Positions 11,048 to 23,602 of a stretch of 64,000 bases of DNA are shown here, one piece after another. The position numbers and the translations under genes are program-made. The notes below the pieces were generated by a model. That model was not told where the DNA came from. It made no database searches and saw only the letters and a program-made list of their open reading frames with translations. Within the stretch, counting starts at the first letter, position 1, and every line of letters begins with the position of its first letter. This DNA comes from Exophiala sp. HKRS030 (Eukaryota; Ascomycota; Eurotiomycetes; Chaetothyriales; Herpotrichiellaceae): positions 2,852,001-2,916,000 of the forward strand of contig JAHWDD010000007.1 in assembly GCA_023897205.1 (NCBI GenBank), read 5' to 3'.

Positions 11048-11578
11048 ACGGAGGACCTAGGCGGGTTAGATGGAAGGTGCGAGGATTCAGGAGGGAGGAG
11101 GAGGCTGAGGAGGCTGAGGAGGATGATGATTGAACCAGAAATGGACATAGGTTCATTTAAAAGAAACGAAATTCGTAGGATCTGAGCTAAAATTCATTGG
11201 ATTTTGGTCTAGCTCGGCGCCTATTGGGCAAGCTTCTATGCTATCGTTCTGATTCTCGAGCGTGTCTCATATAGTGACTTTAGTAGTGTCAAAATTCCTG
11301 TACATTCATTCCAAGGTATCCTCGCTATGCATGTGCGTCAAGGGGTAAGATTCCACATCAATTTGAAGGGAAATCTCCTGCTTTCGTGAGTTGCAGTATC
11401 AACGCGGGTATTCTTCTAGTGATTCGTGTTCGTAAGTCTCGTTTTTGTACTCTGGTCTTTCTTTGACCTGTTCGGTATATGCATGATGACTCTGGACTGT
11501 CGAGTGGTCGGTAGTCGTCAGGTTCGTCTAAAGATGGAAGTTCGGCGTATTCCATGATAAAATCATTGCTCCGTCTCG

Positions 11579-13209
11579 TCATGACGAGGGTGCACGCCAG
11601 AATTTCCAGGGTCCACTCCACCAGGGGTGTTTATCGCCCCAACCCCATTTTCCAGTGGTGGCTGAGTGTAGGTCATCAACGTTAAGGTAGTCTACTCCTT
11701 CACGAACCAGCACGCGCCATAGGTAGTTTCGTAGCCCCTGGGCCAGTTGGGAACACCCCAATATCGGACCTTCAACCCCTAGAATGGGCTCCTGCAATCT
11801 GTTTTCGCAGTTTCTCCTTTTGTTGCCGGGTGAGATGACCACGCCAGAGGTAACCAAACGAGTGTTGGAAGTCGAGTGAAGTATAGTATGAGTTGGCTCT
11901 CGAGTAGACTGAAGGATTCAAAGGAGCAGAACCCGAATAACCCTGGCCTTGATTTTGATCCTGCGATCCATCAGCGGTAGGCAGATTGCCTACATGGTCC
12001 AGAGCAGAATGGTGAGCGGGCACATCAGTGGACGACTGGATGTCGGATAGTTGTTCCATCAGGTCTAATGGAGCGTCAAAAAACATGTCGCGATAGTTGG
12101 GGTTGGCCACTACTGCACTAAAGGGTGCATTGCCGGTCACCACCACTGTGATAGGACCTTCAATGACACTGCTACCGTTGAAATAAGTGAGAAACTTTTG
12201 TTCTCGTAGAGGCTGTAACTGTTCGGATACGACGCGCCAGAGAATATCCCCGTCGGTCTTGAAATCGACGAGGAGGACCAAAGTCTGCGAAGGAACTGTG
12301 TCAAAAACACCATTCCGCGGCGTATCGAGGGAAGGATGAAATGCAGTCTTGGGGTTTTGCTTGTTTAGTATGTCGAGAAGCGGATTGACGTAGAGATTGC
12401 GAAAGGTTCTCTCCGGTGTCAAGGAGGCGGTTGAATGACCCACAAAGAGGTCTTGGTCAAACAGCCATACGTCAGCCTCGACTCCTGTACAGCCAGCATT
12501 GAGTGCTGAAAATAGAGGTTCTTTTCGCCAGTAATCATTGTGGGAGTGGCAAGCGACTGGCTGGACATCGGCGGAGAAGTCGGTAGGCCACCGCCCTAAG
12601 CCTGAGGGTAGTCGACCGGAAGGTTTGAAAGCGTCAAAGGTATCATCGAGTTCATCCGGGAAGAAAGCGGTGAGCAAACCACAGGCAAGGATGACGAATT
12701 CAACGATTCCACTGCGAGCACAAGGTTAGCGATTGGACCCAACGGCGGATAGTAGGTGAGGTGAGAACTCACAGAAGCATGAGAGCAATTGCCAACAGGC
12801 GCAAGACTCTTCGAAGAGGTGAAACCTTTTTCTTCTTAGGCTGATCTTTCTCGATGGGTTGAGTTTTCTGGAAGGACTTGGGCGTTGAACAGAGACAGGC
12901 AACGAGCGAGAATGTTCTCCATAGCCAGCGAGGTTTGATGGAGAAGAATGAGCGGCGACGACGAGATGAAGTCAGATCATCATCAGTTATAGCGGTCTGG
13001 GTGACTGAGAATGGAGCAAATTTGAGGCTTTCCGAGCTGCCGACAGCGGGGCCGCGAAAGGCGCCATTTTCCAAATCGGAACTGTGATCAAATGACTGTT
13101 CCTGCGTCAGAAAAGGTACACGCTCTGCTTTGGTAGGTGATTCGTCATTAACATCAGTGTCGACATGGCTGCGGATGGGTCGGAATGGCGGACGAGAGGG
13201 AGGTGGCAT
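11579..13209 (-). CDS. AIM6: AIM6-like protein (PLC-like phosphodiesterase fold), two frameshifts
   Basis: Homologue of yeast Altered inheritance of mitochondria protein 6, a PLC-like phosphodiesterase superfamily member of unknown substrate. Exon 1 is 13209-12773 and exon 2 is 12711-11579. The cytosolic-looking N-terminus is rich in Ser/Arg, then one hydrophobic span crosses the splice site (LLAIALMLLGIVEFVILACG), suggesting a type II membrane protein. The catalytic-type region is CHSHNDYWRKEPLFSALNAG, GVEADVWLFDQDLFVGH. Near the C-terminus two bases are missing from G runs on the coding strand (plus-strand C 11776-11779 and 11735-11738). Corrected, the frame passes from HSRG through LKVRYWGVPNWPRG to LRNYLWRVLVREGVDYLNVD and stops at 11579-11581. 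This gives 1572 nt (523 aa). The start at 13209 is the first ATG; the open frame upstream begins only at a TTG. Confidence 0.9.
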
Positions 13210-16200
13210 TGCTGAAAATAAGAAAGCCTCACAGTGAAGCGAGCGCAGGGCCACTGAGAGAGGCTCGAATGTGGTATGGAGGGACAATGACTAATTGGGG
13301 CCTAGGCGGCTGGAATGGCCGATTCGGGCGCAGGGACCACCAACTGGAGGCCGAATGTAGGTGGGAGTCAGAAGGCCCGGATATGTGTTGACTAGCCTGC
13401 TAGGTGGGCGAGGCAAAGCTTGTGGAGACAGCCGAGGTGATTGGGGTTGGGATTGGAACGAGAGGGACGAGGGAGACGAGGACGAGGACGAGGAGGCTGG
13501 GCGGTGGGATGACGGCGTGGCGAGATGGCGATCGATGGTGAATGGTGATGAATTATTGCATGACTTGTCGGGATGATGAGCTCAGCGGGCAGTTTGCCAG
13601 TGGCCGAGAGGTACGCAGGAGTCAGGGCCAGGTAAAGACTGTCGACTCTGGCGCAATTGAAGTTGCTCGTTGGGTGAGATAGTGAGGTCGTGAGGTAGTC
13701 AGGTAGTCAGGTGTTCTCTAACTTCTGGGGTTCTGCTCAGGTAATCGAGAGGGCAGATTGGGGCCGAATGGGCGAACGATGGAGGGGCAGTGGGCGGTGG
13801 GTGGTGGGCAGTTTTAACCAGTTTGAGTTGTATGACTGAGCATAGCAAAAAGGACCAACAATTGGACGGCGCAACGTGGATAATTTGATGATTCTTATAA
13901 AAGAAGACGAAGAGAGGTGAGGGTGAGCAAAAGGTCGGGCAGAATAAGATGGTGGTTGTCTGTGGCTTCTTAAGAGGATCAACTCTTAGCATTCAGGGTC
14001 TGGACCTGATCACGTCGGCTGCGACTGTACGGAGGAGGAGAAGGAGAGTGTTTGGAGCAGAGGCTACTGAGTACTCGGTAGTCAGTACTAACTACCTAGC
14101 ACCTACTACCTCGTAGGTAGGTACTGTAGGTACATACTCCGTAGATACTCTGGACTCTGGAAGGACAGGCACTGACAGGACAAACTTACCAAGTCAAGTT
14201 GCCCTTCGTTGCGGAACGGGTTAACCAGGGAATGGGTCAATCGCAGGAACCAGTGCAGTGACCCCGCTGGTGACAGAGGCTAGAGCTCACCAAGTCACCC
14301 ACTAACTAGTTAGTGGTTAGTTGACCAAGTTAGTTGGCAAGTTTGTCGTAACCACGGAGTAGGTATTCACCTTGGTACTAGTTAGTAGGCACGTAGGTAA
14401 GCATTGGGTCACTGCTGAACCGCCCGAGGAGCAAAAGGAACCGCTGGAGACTTGGAGAGTGACACCCAAGCGATCCAACACGGGGATCGTGACGCCCCCA
14501 AGCTTTGCCGCTTGACGCTAGTAGTCAAGCCACCAGGCAGAGGCAGAACCTTCAAGCCTACCGTGGCCTACCTAACCTACTGTACTAGCACGGTAGCACC
14601 TAGGTGACTTACTAGTTAAGTAGGCACGGTAGGGTCGCCACGAACTCACGGACTTTCGATGCATGGATTGGAGTGGCTTGCGAGCTTGCGAGGTCCCAAT
14701 GTCCTAGGGTCTGAAGGTCCCAGGGTCCCAAGGCACTTATCAGCTAGGCATGCTACGCTCCTACGCTCCTAGGCTGCGAGGCACTAATAACAAGCCCCAA
14801 ACTCGCGATCCACACTACACGAAGACGCAAGCAAGCCATGACTACAGCAGCCAGTTACGGGCCAGATGTGAGGAATGCTTCATGGCCACCGCGGCGGTCC
14901 AATGCTACTCTGGGAGAATCTGTTCCCCCAATCCACCGCTACCAGATGCACCGACTTCAAACATTACTGACGCCGGTAATGTTTTAGGCTGTTCCTTCTG
15001 AATCCTCTATCATCATCTACCCTTCGCCGCCGCAACTTGTGTGAACTTGTGGGGCGCAATGAGCCCACTGGCCGAGACTTGATCCGAGTCCAAGTCCAGC
15101 TTCTGGGCAGACTCCAGAATTCAGACATGGCTTTGCTTCTGTCATCTGGAATACTTGTCGAGTTCCCAGGCAACAAACTTTCGAAAGCTAACCAATTGAT
15201 TGACTTGGTCCGTACTGCAGACTTTGACTGTCGTGATAGTCTAGGCAGATCGGCCCACGGAGTAGAGGTCAATCAATGATGAATGTATAGTAGCCAAAGT
15301 CTAAGTAAAAAGGCTAGACTCTCTGACGCCGCTTGAGACGGTCTCTTCCGAACTGTCTTCACAGTAACTAAGTTCACTAACTCTGGAGTATTCTCTACAT
15401 CGAGCAGTCACTTATTTCTACATAATACATAGGTGCATAGTATTTACAAGTCATCCTTCCACATGTACTCCACTTGTCGCCAGATTGGCCGGATCCCAAA
15501 TTTTCGTCCATGTTGATTCTTGATTGAACCATCCTGGCTATCCCAATCCAGGTTGTCGATGACAAACCCCGGAAGTCACACGCCTCCGCGCCAATGTCAC
15601 TTTCACTTACACCCATCACCGAGCCCATTCCACCCCCATTCATTCCCACAGGATTCGGCTTGAAATTATTAATCTCGTCCATCATAATCCCAAAAACTTC
15701 GACGCACATAAAATCCCTATCATCCTCTTTCCAATCCCACCAAAAGAACCAATGTGTATTTCGCCCCCATTTCCGAAGTTGCGACCCTAAGTAGACGACT
15801 ACCGAGTCTACATAGTTTAGTCTGATAAGTTCAACTGGCATCCAAGGACCAAGGACCGAGGGATGAGGCAAGGGAGATGGGAGATGGAGGAAGTATTCTC
15901 CAGATCCCGATCGCTCTCGTCTCCCGACGGGCTACGGCCCAGAATGCTCCATTCTGCGCTAACTATGTTAGTTAGCGCACCAAGAGACATCTCCGAGCAC
16001 ATCACCGATTTTACGAGGCCCAGGTATTCGTCGGCAAAACCCAAGCAATTCGTATTCCAAGACGCAGAGTTCGGAACATTCCAGCTAACCACTCCGTAGT
16101 CATGTAGATACAGAGAGAAATACCGGGTCATTCCTACTGTACAGTTCGGAGGAAGTAGCGCTCTAATTTAGTAAGGTGTAGTTGGTAGCGTGGTAGCGTG

Positions 16201-16756
16201 CTAAGTAGTTAGTAGTAGGTGAGCACAGTAGTAACTCCATGAGCATCGGTCCTTAGGCCCACGTGGTAACCTCGTCGCTAAGCAAGCAAGCAAGCAATCA
16301 AGCACGCAGTGTTCGCCGCGGAAAATTTGACATATGAATGACTGCCCTCTGAACCCAAAAGGCATTTTGCGCCTTCATCACCCGAAATGTCGTGCTGCCT
16401 TTCAGCACCACCACCGCCGCCGCCGTTCACCACCCACCCCGTGTCGTACGAAACTGCCGTTTGCTCCAAGCCAGAGAATAGACCTCGAGCTTGTTGGCGG
16501 GAGTAGTTAGTAGTAGTGCTGGTGGTGGTGACCATCGCCTCCACTCGACAGAATTCGAAATTGTCTTCTTCATTTGTCACTATCTCCAGGAGCCGCTGGT
16601 CTCCAGCAGCACTCTTTACAGTTAGGTAGCTAATTAATTGGTTAATTAGCGGTGTACTGCGCCACTCACACTCGTGCATCAAAGTGTGCCTGTTTACCAC
16701 ACGAGCAGTATCCAAGCGACTACGACTCTCTCTTTCTCTTTCTCTTTCTCTTTCTC
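13210..16756. other. Long intergenic region upstream of AIM6
   Basis: About 3.5 kb without a supported gene. 14040-14640 is rich in short words such as TAGGTA, CTAGTTAG and one TACTCCGTA. A 149-codon minus-strand frame at 15395-15841 (ATG at 15841) has many W/F/C residues but no motif I know, and I do not call it. Confidence 0.5.
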
Positions 16757-16759
16757 TCA
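16725..16759. repeat. Pyrimidine microsatellite (CTCTTT)n
   Basis: Imperfect hexanucleotide CT-rich run adjoining the 3' end of the membrane glycoprotein gene (stop at 16757). The Arg-Glu dipeptide frame across it is an artefact. Confidence 0.9.
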
Positions 16760-19338
16760 CTCAGTCCCGGCCACCCTCACGTATCCCATTTGGGTTACAT
16801 GCCCGTTGGTGTCCTGCGACGTTGTTGACGGTTTCATCTCTTGAATCTCTGCCAAATGATCTGGCTTCCCGTATTCCAAACCTCGTTGCTGAACCACCAG
16901 AGGTGTGGCTGCCATTGCCTTCTGCCCATCTGCCTGCAGGTCGCAAGGACGCTGCCCAACACGTGCGATCCATTCGTTAGTCGGAGCCAGTGCGTCGCAC
17001 TCGTCCGGAGAATGTATCGAGCCGAGCAGCCGACCGGACGACAGGCGATACAGGTAATATTGAACACGTGATGGTGACCCTGTGCCTGACCACGCCGACA
17101 CTAATGCCCCGACTACAATCATCAGACACAAGAAGAGTGACAGGAAAGCCGGGATTGCAAATGGCCAGTGATACAGAATCTTTCGCTCGTACACCGTGAC
17201 TGGGACTTTGTTCTGCTCGCTTACCGTACTGCCGGCTCCATCGCGCTTCTGAAAATTGGAGGACGACGACGACCCTACGCCCAGTCCCCAACTGCGTGTC
17301 CCCACGAACATGTTGCTGGCAAGGTCCGTCCACATAAGGTTTGGTATCCTGCTGACAGTCTCAACAGACGCCGCCAGATCTCGCCATCTGGCGTACATGG
17401 CCATATTGCTATTGCCTGTGTAGTCGACTAAGCCATCAACCCCTAATGGTGTTTGCCAGATACCTGATAACACATTGGAAAACCCAGTCGCCGCAGGGAT
17501 GTTGCTTGCCTCAGGCGTCAGCATGCTGAGATAACCTCCATAGCCTGGTAGATATAAGTGGGGAGCCCGAATGGTAGAAACATTGGCCGAATTCTCAAGA
17601 TCAGGTGAAACGAGTCCCCAAAGCTGACTCACTTCACCAAGCGTCATGTTTCGGGGACTTTCGACTCCCCATAGCGGCATAGATGCGTTGTCCGTATACA
17701 CTTTGTCCGTCACATCGACCACAGTCAGTGCACCGAGGTTGTCCGATCCAGCTCCTGTCGCATTATACCTGAATCTTGTCTGTTTGATGCTGGCCTTTGC
17801 CGTCGTGGCGCAGCTATACACTGACTGCGTCCACCATGTCAACGGCTCTAGCACCAGGCTCTTGTCCCCGTCTATACGCCGAGCCGCTCCGAAGATCAAC
17901 CCGCACTGCACGTGAATGTTCGTAAGATTGGCCAGGTCGCCTCCGCCGGCTCCTGAACATAACGTCCCCATGCTGGAATAATTGGCGCCAGAAATCGAGA
18001 ACGGGTTGGAGTAATTCGCGTTAGGTGCGCTTGCGAGACTGCGATTTGATATGTAGGCGTCCGGGTCTAGAAGCGACGTGAAGATATCCGTCATGTATAT
18101 GCCATTTCGTTTCACTCCGGCCACTTGGTTTTCAACGACTTGATACTTGTCTCCCACTTTCGAGTTGAGGTAGCCAAAGGCATTGGGACTAGGCCGGGTT
18201 ATCTACAGAACAGTCCAGTCAGTATCTGTTCCTCAGCACGAATCATGACTTCTCCTCGACTTTCAGCTTACATTGAGAATCAGCATGGAATATGCATTGA
18301 TCATCCAAGCATTTTTGTACGCTCGATCACGCAGGTTTGGATTTCTCTGAGCATCGTTGACGTCAACAACGGGGTATTGCGTGACGAGATCCGCAAAACC
18401 ACCGTTATCTACTAGCGAAATGTTACTGAGATCATTGGTGTACAAACCGTCGTATGCAATCTGAAACTCGATGGAAACGTTGGTGTCGACACACGCAGTC
18501 TCTGGTTCGACCCAAAGCAGATCCTCCGTCCACTCGGCTCCGAGTTGCGAATCCTTAGGTACTGTATGGTTGCGGAACCCGATGCCTCCAGTCCTGGTAT
18601 TCGCGATGATACCTTCCAGTGGTTCGATGGCGTCGTTGAGAACAATGCTCTGGAGTTGACGGAAAGTGGTGACGATATATCTCTCGTTATTCAACATGCC
18701 GGCCTGGAATTGGTACGAGTATTGTCGTGCTTGAATGTCGAAGAAGCTGGACACCGTACTTGGCTGTTGTTCAAGTCCACTCTGGTAGAGGTTGTAGAGA
18801 ACACGAGGGATGCGCGTGTCATAGTCGTCATTTGTGATATTGGCTTCCATCACGGTGTCGTTGCCAGAAGTGATAATCTCGACGGTAGTGCCCGGGCATT
18901 GGGCCGGTAAGAATCCTCCGCACACACGTGTGAAACCCAGATCGCTTCTTGGGGTGTCCCGTAACCCATAGGACCCGAATCCTGGACGTAGGCAAACTCG
19001 ACCAGTTGCTGACTACGAGATGGCAAGATGTCATCGTACAGACCCAGTGGTGTTATGACCGCCGCGATTGTAATGAGTCCCAGTGCCAGCGGCCGCAACC
19101 ATCCCAACAGTGAGACGTTTCGATCAACTCCTCTGCTAGCAGTCGAATCTGACCTCAAGAATAGAGGCCACCATGAACTTAATAGGTTGCGCTCAACCAC
19201 CGACCAGGTCACTGCCGAGTGTTCATTTTTGAGAAGACCCACGAGCACCACGATGAGCGCGTTGGGGACAAGGAATTGAAGAACGAAAATGGCCGCAGCA
19301 ATTATGCCTGAGACATAACCGATGGTCAAGGAGATCAT
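16757..19338 (-). CDS. Fungal multi-pass membrane glycoprotein of unknown function, one frameshift
   Basis: Conserved-looking fungal integral membrane protein with no known function. The N-terminus has three hydrophobic spans (residues about 5-35, 75-95 and the loop between), then a large region with many N-x-S/T sites (for example NDTVMEANITNDD, NANYSNPFS, NVSTIRAPHLYLPGYGG), one further span (FAIPAFLSLFLCLMIVVGAL) and a cytosolic tail. Exons are 19338-18272 and 18202-16757; intron 18203-18271 joins SMLILN to ITRPSPNAFGYLNS. One C is missing at plus-strand G 18951-18954: the corrected junction reads GYGTPPRSDLGFTRVCGG, whereas the given sequence shifts frame. Counting it gives 2514 nt (837 aa). 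Start ATG at 19338; an upstream exon cannot be excluded. Confidence 0.82.
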
Positions 19339-20791
19339 GCTGCCAGGCGCGGGAGCGTTGAAAATGTGCCCGCAGATCTAGACTGGAATGTCAAGAGAAA
19401 GACCGAAGCATTGAAGTCTACAGTGAGGATATTGGGATCTGGCAACCTGTGCGTGTGTAAAACGTCAAACATAGCCTGACAGAGGAGTAAGCAGGAGAAG
19501 AAACCCCTCCTCCCTCTACGAAGAGTTGCTGGACATGGCAGCACGTTGGAGTAGTATGTGAAGATAATTGAAGGTAGGCTTTGGCCCACACGTAGCCCAG
19601 AAACTACCTGGACATGAATATCGGAGCCTTGTAGGGTAATCCCTGCAACAGCGGGATGAGCAAAGAAGCTTTCGAAGCTCATTCGTGCAAGCACTTGCCA
19701 ACATCTGAATGGATGTCTAGGGTTTTGGACAACTTCAGGTCGTTGGACGGGTAGCGTCTCGGCCCTCTGGTGGAACCTTGGAAGTGACTTGACCTGTGAA
19801 GTATCTTGCCATTTAGGTCTACTCCGACGAGCGGGAGCAACATGGGTTCTCGAAATCAAATAGGAGTCCCAAAACAGCAGATAATTCGCTGTGAGACAAC
19901 GTCGTCAGTGTTAGAACTCCATGTGTGCCTCGACAGGAATCTAGGGACACTGATGCCTGTACACGATCTCCTGACGAAAGAGTCAGTCGATCAAGGACAA
20001 CTCACAAATCGTCTGAGATTGCAGGAAATCGACGTGCATGCTTTTCGAAAGAGAAAATGCGGGTATTGGTCGCGATGGTAGGACTGAGAAAGGAAGCTCA
20101 AGCCTTTGTGAAACAGCGAAGAAGATCTTAGTGCGGCCCCCAGAGATCGTGACCAATGAGAGGCTCGTGGGCGCTCAGGCTTGAGGGCCAGCCGCTCTTG
20201 GCAGACATCTTGGGTACTGTACCCCCCAGCCAGATGTATCACTCGAATTCGAGAATCGAACCAAGTCAGTTGTTGAGGCTCGGTCCAGTCCAATCAACCC
20301 GAGGCTGTCAAACCACTCAAGTCTCGGCTCGTCGCGAAAGCTAACAAGGTCAAGGACTCTACCAACTATTTTTGGCTTCATCAGAGGGAAATCAGTGGCT
20401 TTCCCTAAGGCATTGGATGCGCGGAGTCCAGAGCGGCCTGTTAGGATTCAGAAAGCTCGAGTCGTAATGAATACTCAGTTAAGTATCTCATGTCCGGGCA
20501 CTTCGACTCTTGAGTATTCGATATACAGGTAGGTTGCCCATGTTGACAAATATACTCCCATGGACCACAGAAACGGTAACCAAGGTGGTGGTCGGTCGTG
20601 CGGCACCTGCTGAGGGAAGGTATTCTGATATCACGTGCCTATTGCCAAGCTTGAACCTGGCACGTGGAAGAGCAGTCATCGTTCTTGCACATATGAATTT
20701 GATAACTTTTAATTTGTTCTGTGGATGATAAGCCTACAAATGGATTCAGACCTTGAACGGTCGCCTGTGACCTGGTAAAACACTTTTTCAT
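19339..20791. other. Intergenic region, nothing recognised
   Basis: Between two minus-strand genes: upstream of the membrane glycoprotein and downstream of the alcohol dehydrogenase. A 174-codon minus frame (19335-19859) overlaps the membrane gene start and has no motif. Confidence 0.5.
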
Positions 20792-22361
20792 TTACAGTGG
20801 TCCATTTGGATGGATCAACACCTTGGTGTAACCCTCAATCCTCTTGTCGAACTTGTCATAGGCAACTTCGGCATCGTCAATGCCAATTTCATGACTGACG
20901 ACAAATGATGGTTTGGCCTTTCCAGCGATGATCAAATCACGCAGGTATCGGTTGTATTGCTTGACATTGCATTGTCCGGTGGCCAAAGACAGACCCTAGA
21001 AAGCATTCAGCATCGTTGCACTTGATTGGGTTCGACGTGATTGACTTATTCTTACCTTCTCGAACAATTTTCCAAAGCTCAAACTGATTCGACCTTTGGC
21101 ACTTGCTTCATCTGGGGCACCTGGATCTGTGGGGACATAAAGACCTGAAGACATGTTAGCTTCCTCCTGCATATGAAGGTGACTTTGTCAAACCGGGAAT
21201 TCCCAATCCTCCACATGCTCTGGTTGCCTTGATCATGTTCTCGAGGACAATGTTTGGCTGTTCAGTCTTGCCACTGGTATCGACAGCTTGGTAACCAACA
21301 GCATCTACAGCGCGATCGATCTCACCACCGTTCTTTTTTAGGATCTGTTCCACCGCATCACCTTTGCTAAAGTCAATGGGAATCGCTCCGATCCTTTCGG
21401 CTGCTTGCAGACGCTCTGGCACCCTGTCAACCACAAAAACATTACTTGCTCCCCGCAAGACAGCCGAGTATGCAGCCATCAAACCCACAGGGCCAGCTCC
21501 CCATACCCCGATGGACTCTCCAGGTTTGAAACCACTCAACGATACTCCGTGCCAGCCAGTGGGGAAGATATCTGCCAGAAGAATAAAGTCGGCTTCATGC
21601 TCTTTACCAGGTGGAAGTTTCAGAGCATTGAAGTCTGCAAATGGGATGCGGATGTACTGTGCCTGTCCACCACGGTAGGGACCTAATCATGTCAAATCCT
21701 GGATCAGAATGGATGCGTGTTCATCAGAACTTACCCATGGCAACATAACCGTAGGCGCCGCCAGCGAATCCGGGATTAACACCAGTGCAGAATGCAGTTC
21801 TTCCCTCTTCACAATTACGGCAACGACCATCGGCGACGTTGAATGGCATGACAACTCGATCGCCCTTCTGGAGAAGACTCACACCCGAACCAAGCTCTTC
21901 GACAATCCCCATGTTCTCATGGCCTGAATTATATTCAGCTCGATCCCAGAGCATTGTCCAAGTCTAGTGGAGATGGCAGTCCCAAACCCGAAAGACACTT
22001 ACCAAAGGTGATACCTGGTTGGGCACCTGTTCGTCCCTCATACTGATGCTCCGCTTAGCAAACATCAGCTACAGAGGTTATATTGGGACTGCTTACCATA
22101 TGCAGGTCCGATCCACAGATGGCTGTCCGTCAGAGAATATTGTCAGCAACGCCATCAAGCTTGGGATGACATAGCCATAGAAACTAATCATCCACACAGT
22201 TTTGACGGGGCCTTACCTGCTGTGGTAACTTTTACAATAACGTCATCCGGATGTTCGATGGAAGGTCTTGGCACATCTTCGACCTTGACCTTGAATGCCC
22301 CCTGATAGTTGACGGCTTTCATCGTCGATCCGGACTTCGTCTGAACTTCAGTTGTCGACAT
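20792..22361 (-). CDS. Zinc-dependent alcohol dehydrogenase (glutathione-independent formaldehyde dehydrogenase-like)
   Basis: Medium-chain dehydrogenase/reductase of 393 aa assembled from seven exons: 22361-22217, 22122-22097, 22042-22003, 21923-21735, 21682-21194, 21144-21056 and 20995-20792. The sum is 1182 nt with no frame correction. Catalytic zinc ligands are visible in AAICGSDLHM and FGHENMG. The structural zinc loop is present but reduced (CRNCEEGRTAFC). The NAD-binding Rossmann motif is GVWGAGPVGLMAAYSAVLRG, with VFVVDRVPERL after it. The order GHEN, CRNC, then PYRGGQAQYIRIPFAD matches the formaldehyde/aldehyde dismutase-like branch rather than class III glutathione-dependent enzymes. 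Substrate is therefore uncertain. Six introns in 1.6 kb is the highest density in the window. Confidence 0.9.
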
Positions 22362-23602
22362 CTTGACGACGATTATCTAGCTCGATAAAGGTTGCTTGAG
22401 GTAATTATAACTGTCTTTTTGCTGGATTGACACTAATATAGGACCTTGACTGGGGCGCGCGAGGACTGAAATGGCGAAGAATCTCCTTGGATTGGATATA
22501 TTGGAACTCAAGGTCTCAAACGACCACGAGAACCTCTCTTATACATATCTTCCCCACGCATCAACAGAGATCTGGCCAGTGCAACGCTGTTCTTGATGAA
22601 GTGATCATGAAAAGCGGAGTCGCCTCCATTTCTCCTCTTCCTTGTGACGGTTACGTAGAATGGGGCTCACTGGCAAAACCGGCCTCTCCGTCTCCCCATA
22701 TTTGCGGGGTACCTTGACGAACGGCCATAAGCACATGTAATTAAATCACGAAAAGACGAGCAAACCACTGGACGGTTTTGGCTATGCCCAAGCCCGCCGT
22801 TGGGATAACATTCGATCTCGCGGACTGCTTACGTCGTAAGTGGTCAGCTGTTGTGCCGCATTCGTGGAGCTGACCAGTCCTACGTCCACCATCCACCCGG
22901 CAAAAGCGCGCTCGCAGGCCATATGCCGACTTTTGTCCAGCTTGTGTCTACCACGGTCTTGCCTTGTCGGGTATATACAAACCGAAAGGATCACTATTCG
23001 GGCTACTGAGCGCGAGATGCATAGAAAATTGTTCGTTGGATGTCTTGTATTGGACTAGAAAACACTCGACCTACATTGGCATGGCTTTGGCCCAGCAGAA
23101 GACGTCGGTTACGAGTATCCTGCTCAGCTTGTGCGCCCTTTCTTGCTTTGCCCCTTTCTCCCTTTGGGTAATGTGCCGAGCTTGGAGCTCTAATCCTCCC
23201 TGGAAAACAAACGCCTACTGCATGCTGGGTTGGGTGGGTGTGCCGGTGCTATATTGAATGGGTGAGGGTATACATGATGGTGAATCTTGGAAATAGTCGT
23301 AGATGTCTTCGCATTCATCGTGAACTTGATAGGTGCGTCAAGGGGTGCTGGGTGTGATTTGGTGGGGTAATTGGGGTAGGTGGGAATTCTCTCATTCAAA
23401 ATAAGCGAGAAAGGCCAGTTTGACGGCTGTCTGAAGCCGTATCATGCCCTGGATATTTTCAAACCTTCGCCGTGTTTGCCCTGTTGTGGCTTCGTTCCCT
23501 GCCCATGGGTAGGAAGACGATGCTTTACAGCGGCCGGATGGTGGAATGTACTTCCAGGTGCCTGGGATGGACTGAGCTTGATGAGATTGCAGCAAATATC
23601 AA
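22362..23602. other. Intergenic region, nothing recognised
   Basis: Upstream of the alcohol dehydrogenase and downstream of importin alpha. Only short chance frames. Confidence 0.5.

Larger units (their letters stand above)
9639..11578. other. Repeat-rich intergenic region
   Basis: Holds simple repeats (listed separately), a G run near 10763 and no supported gene. Open frames here, such as those over the 7-bp repeat, are products of the repeats. Confidence 0.6.

Noticed and set aside
15395..15841. 149-codon minus-strand frame rich in Trp, Phe and Met
   Set aside because: No family recognised and the region is otherwise noncoding; kept only as a remark in the intergenic entry.
16278..16760. 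Minus frame starting with Arg-Glu repeats
   Set aside because: Produced by the CT-rich microsatellite and short repeats.
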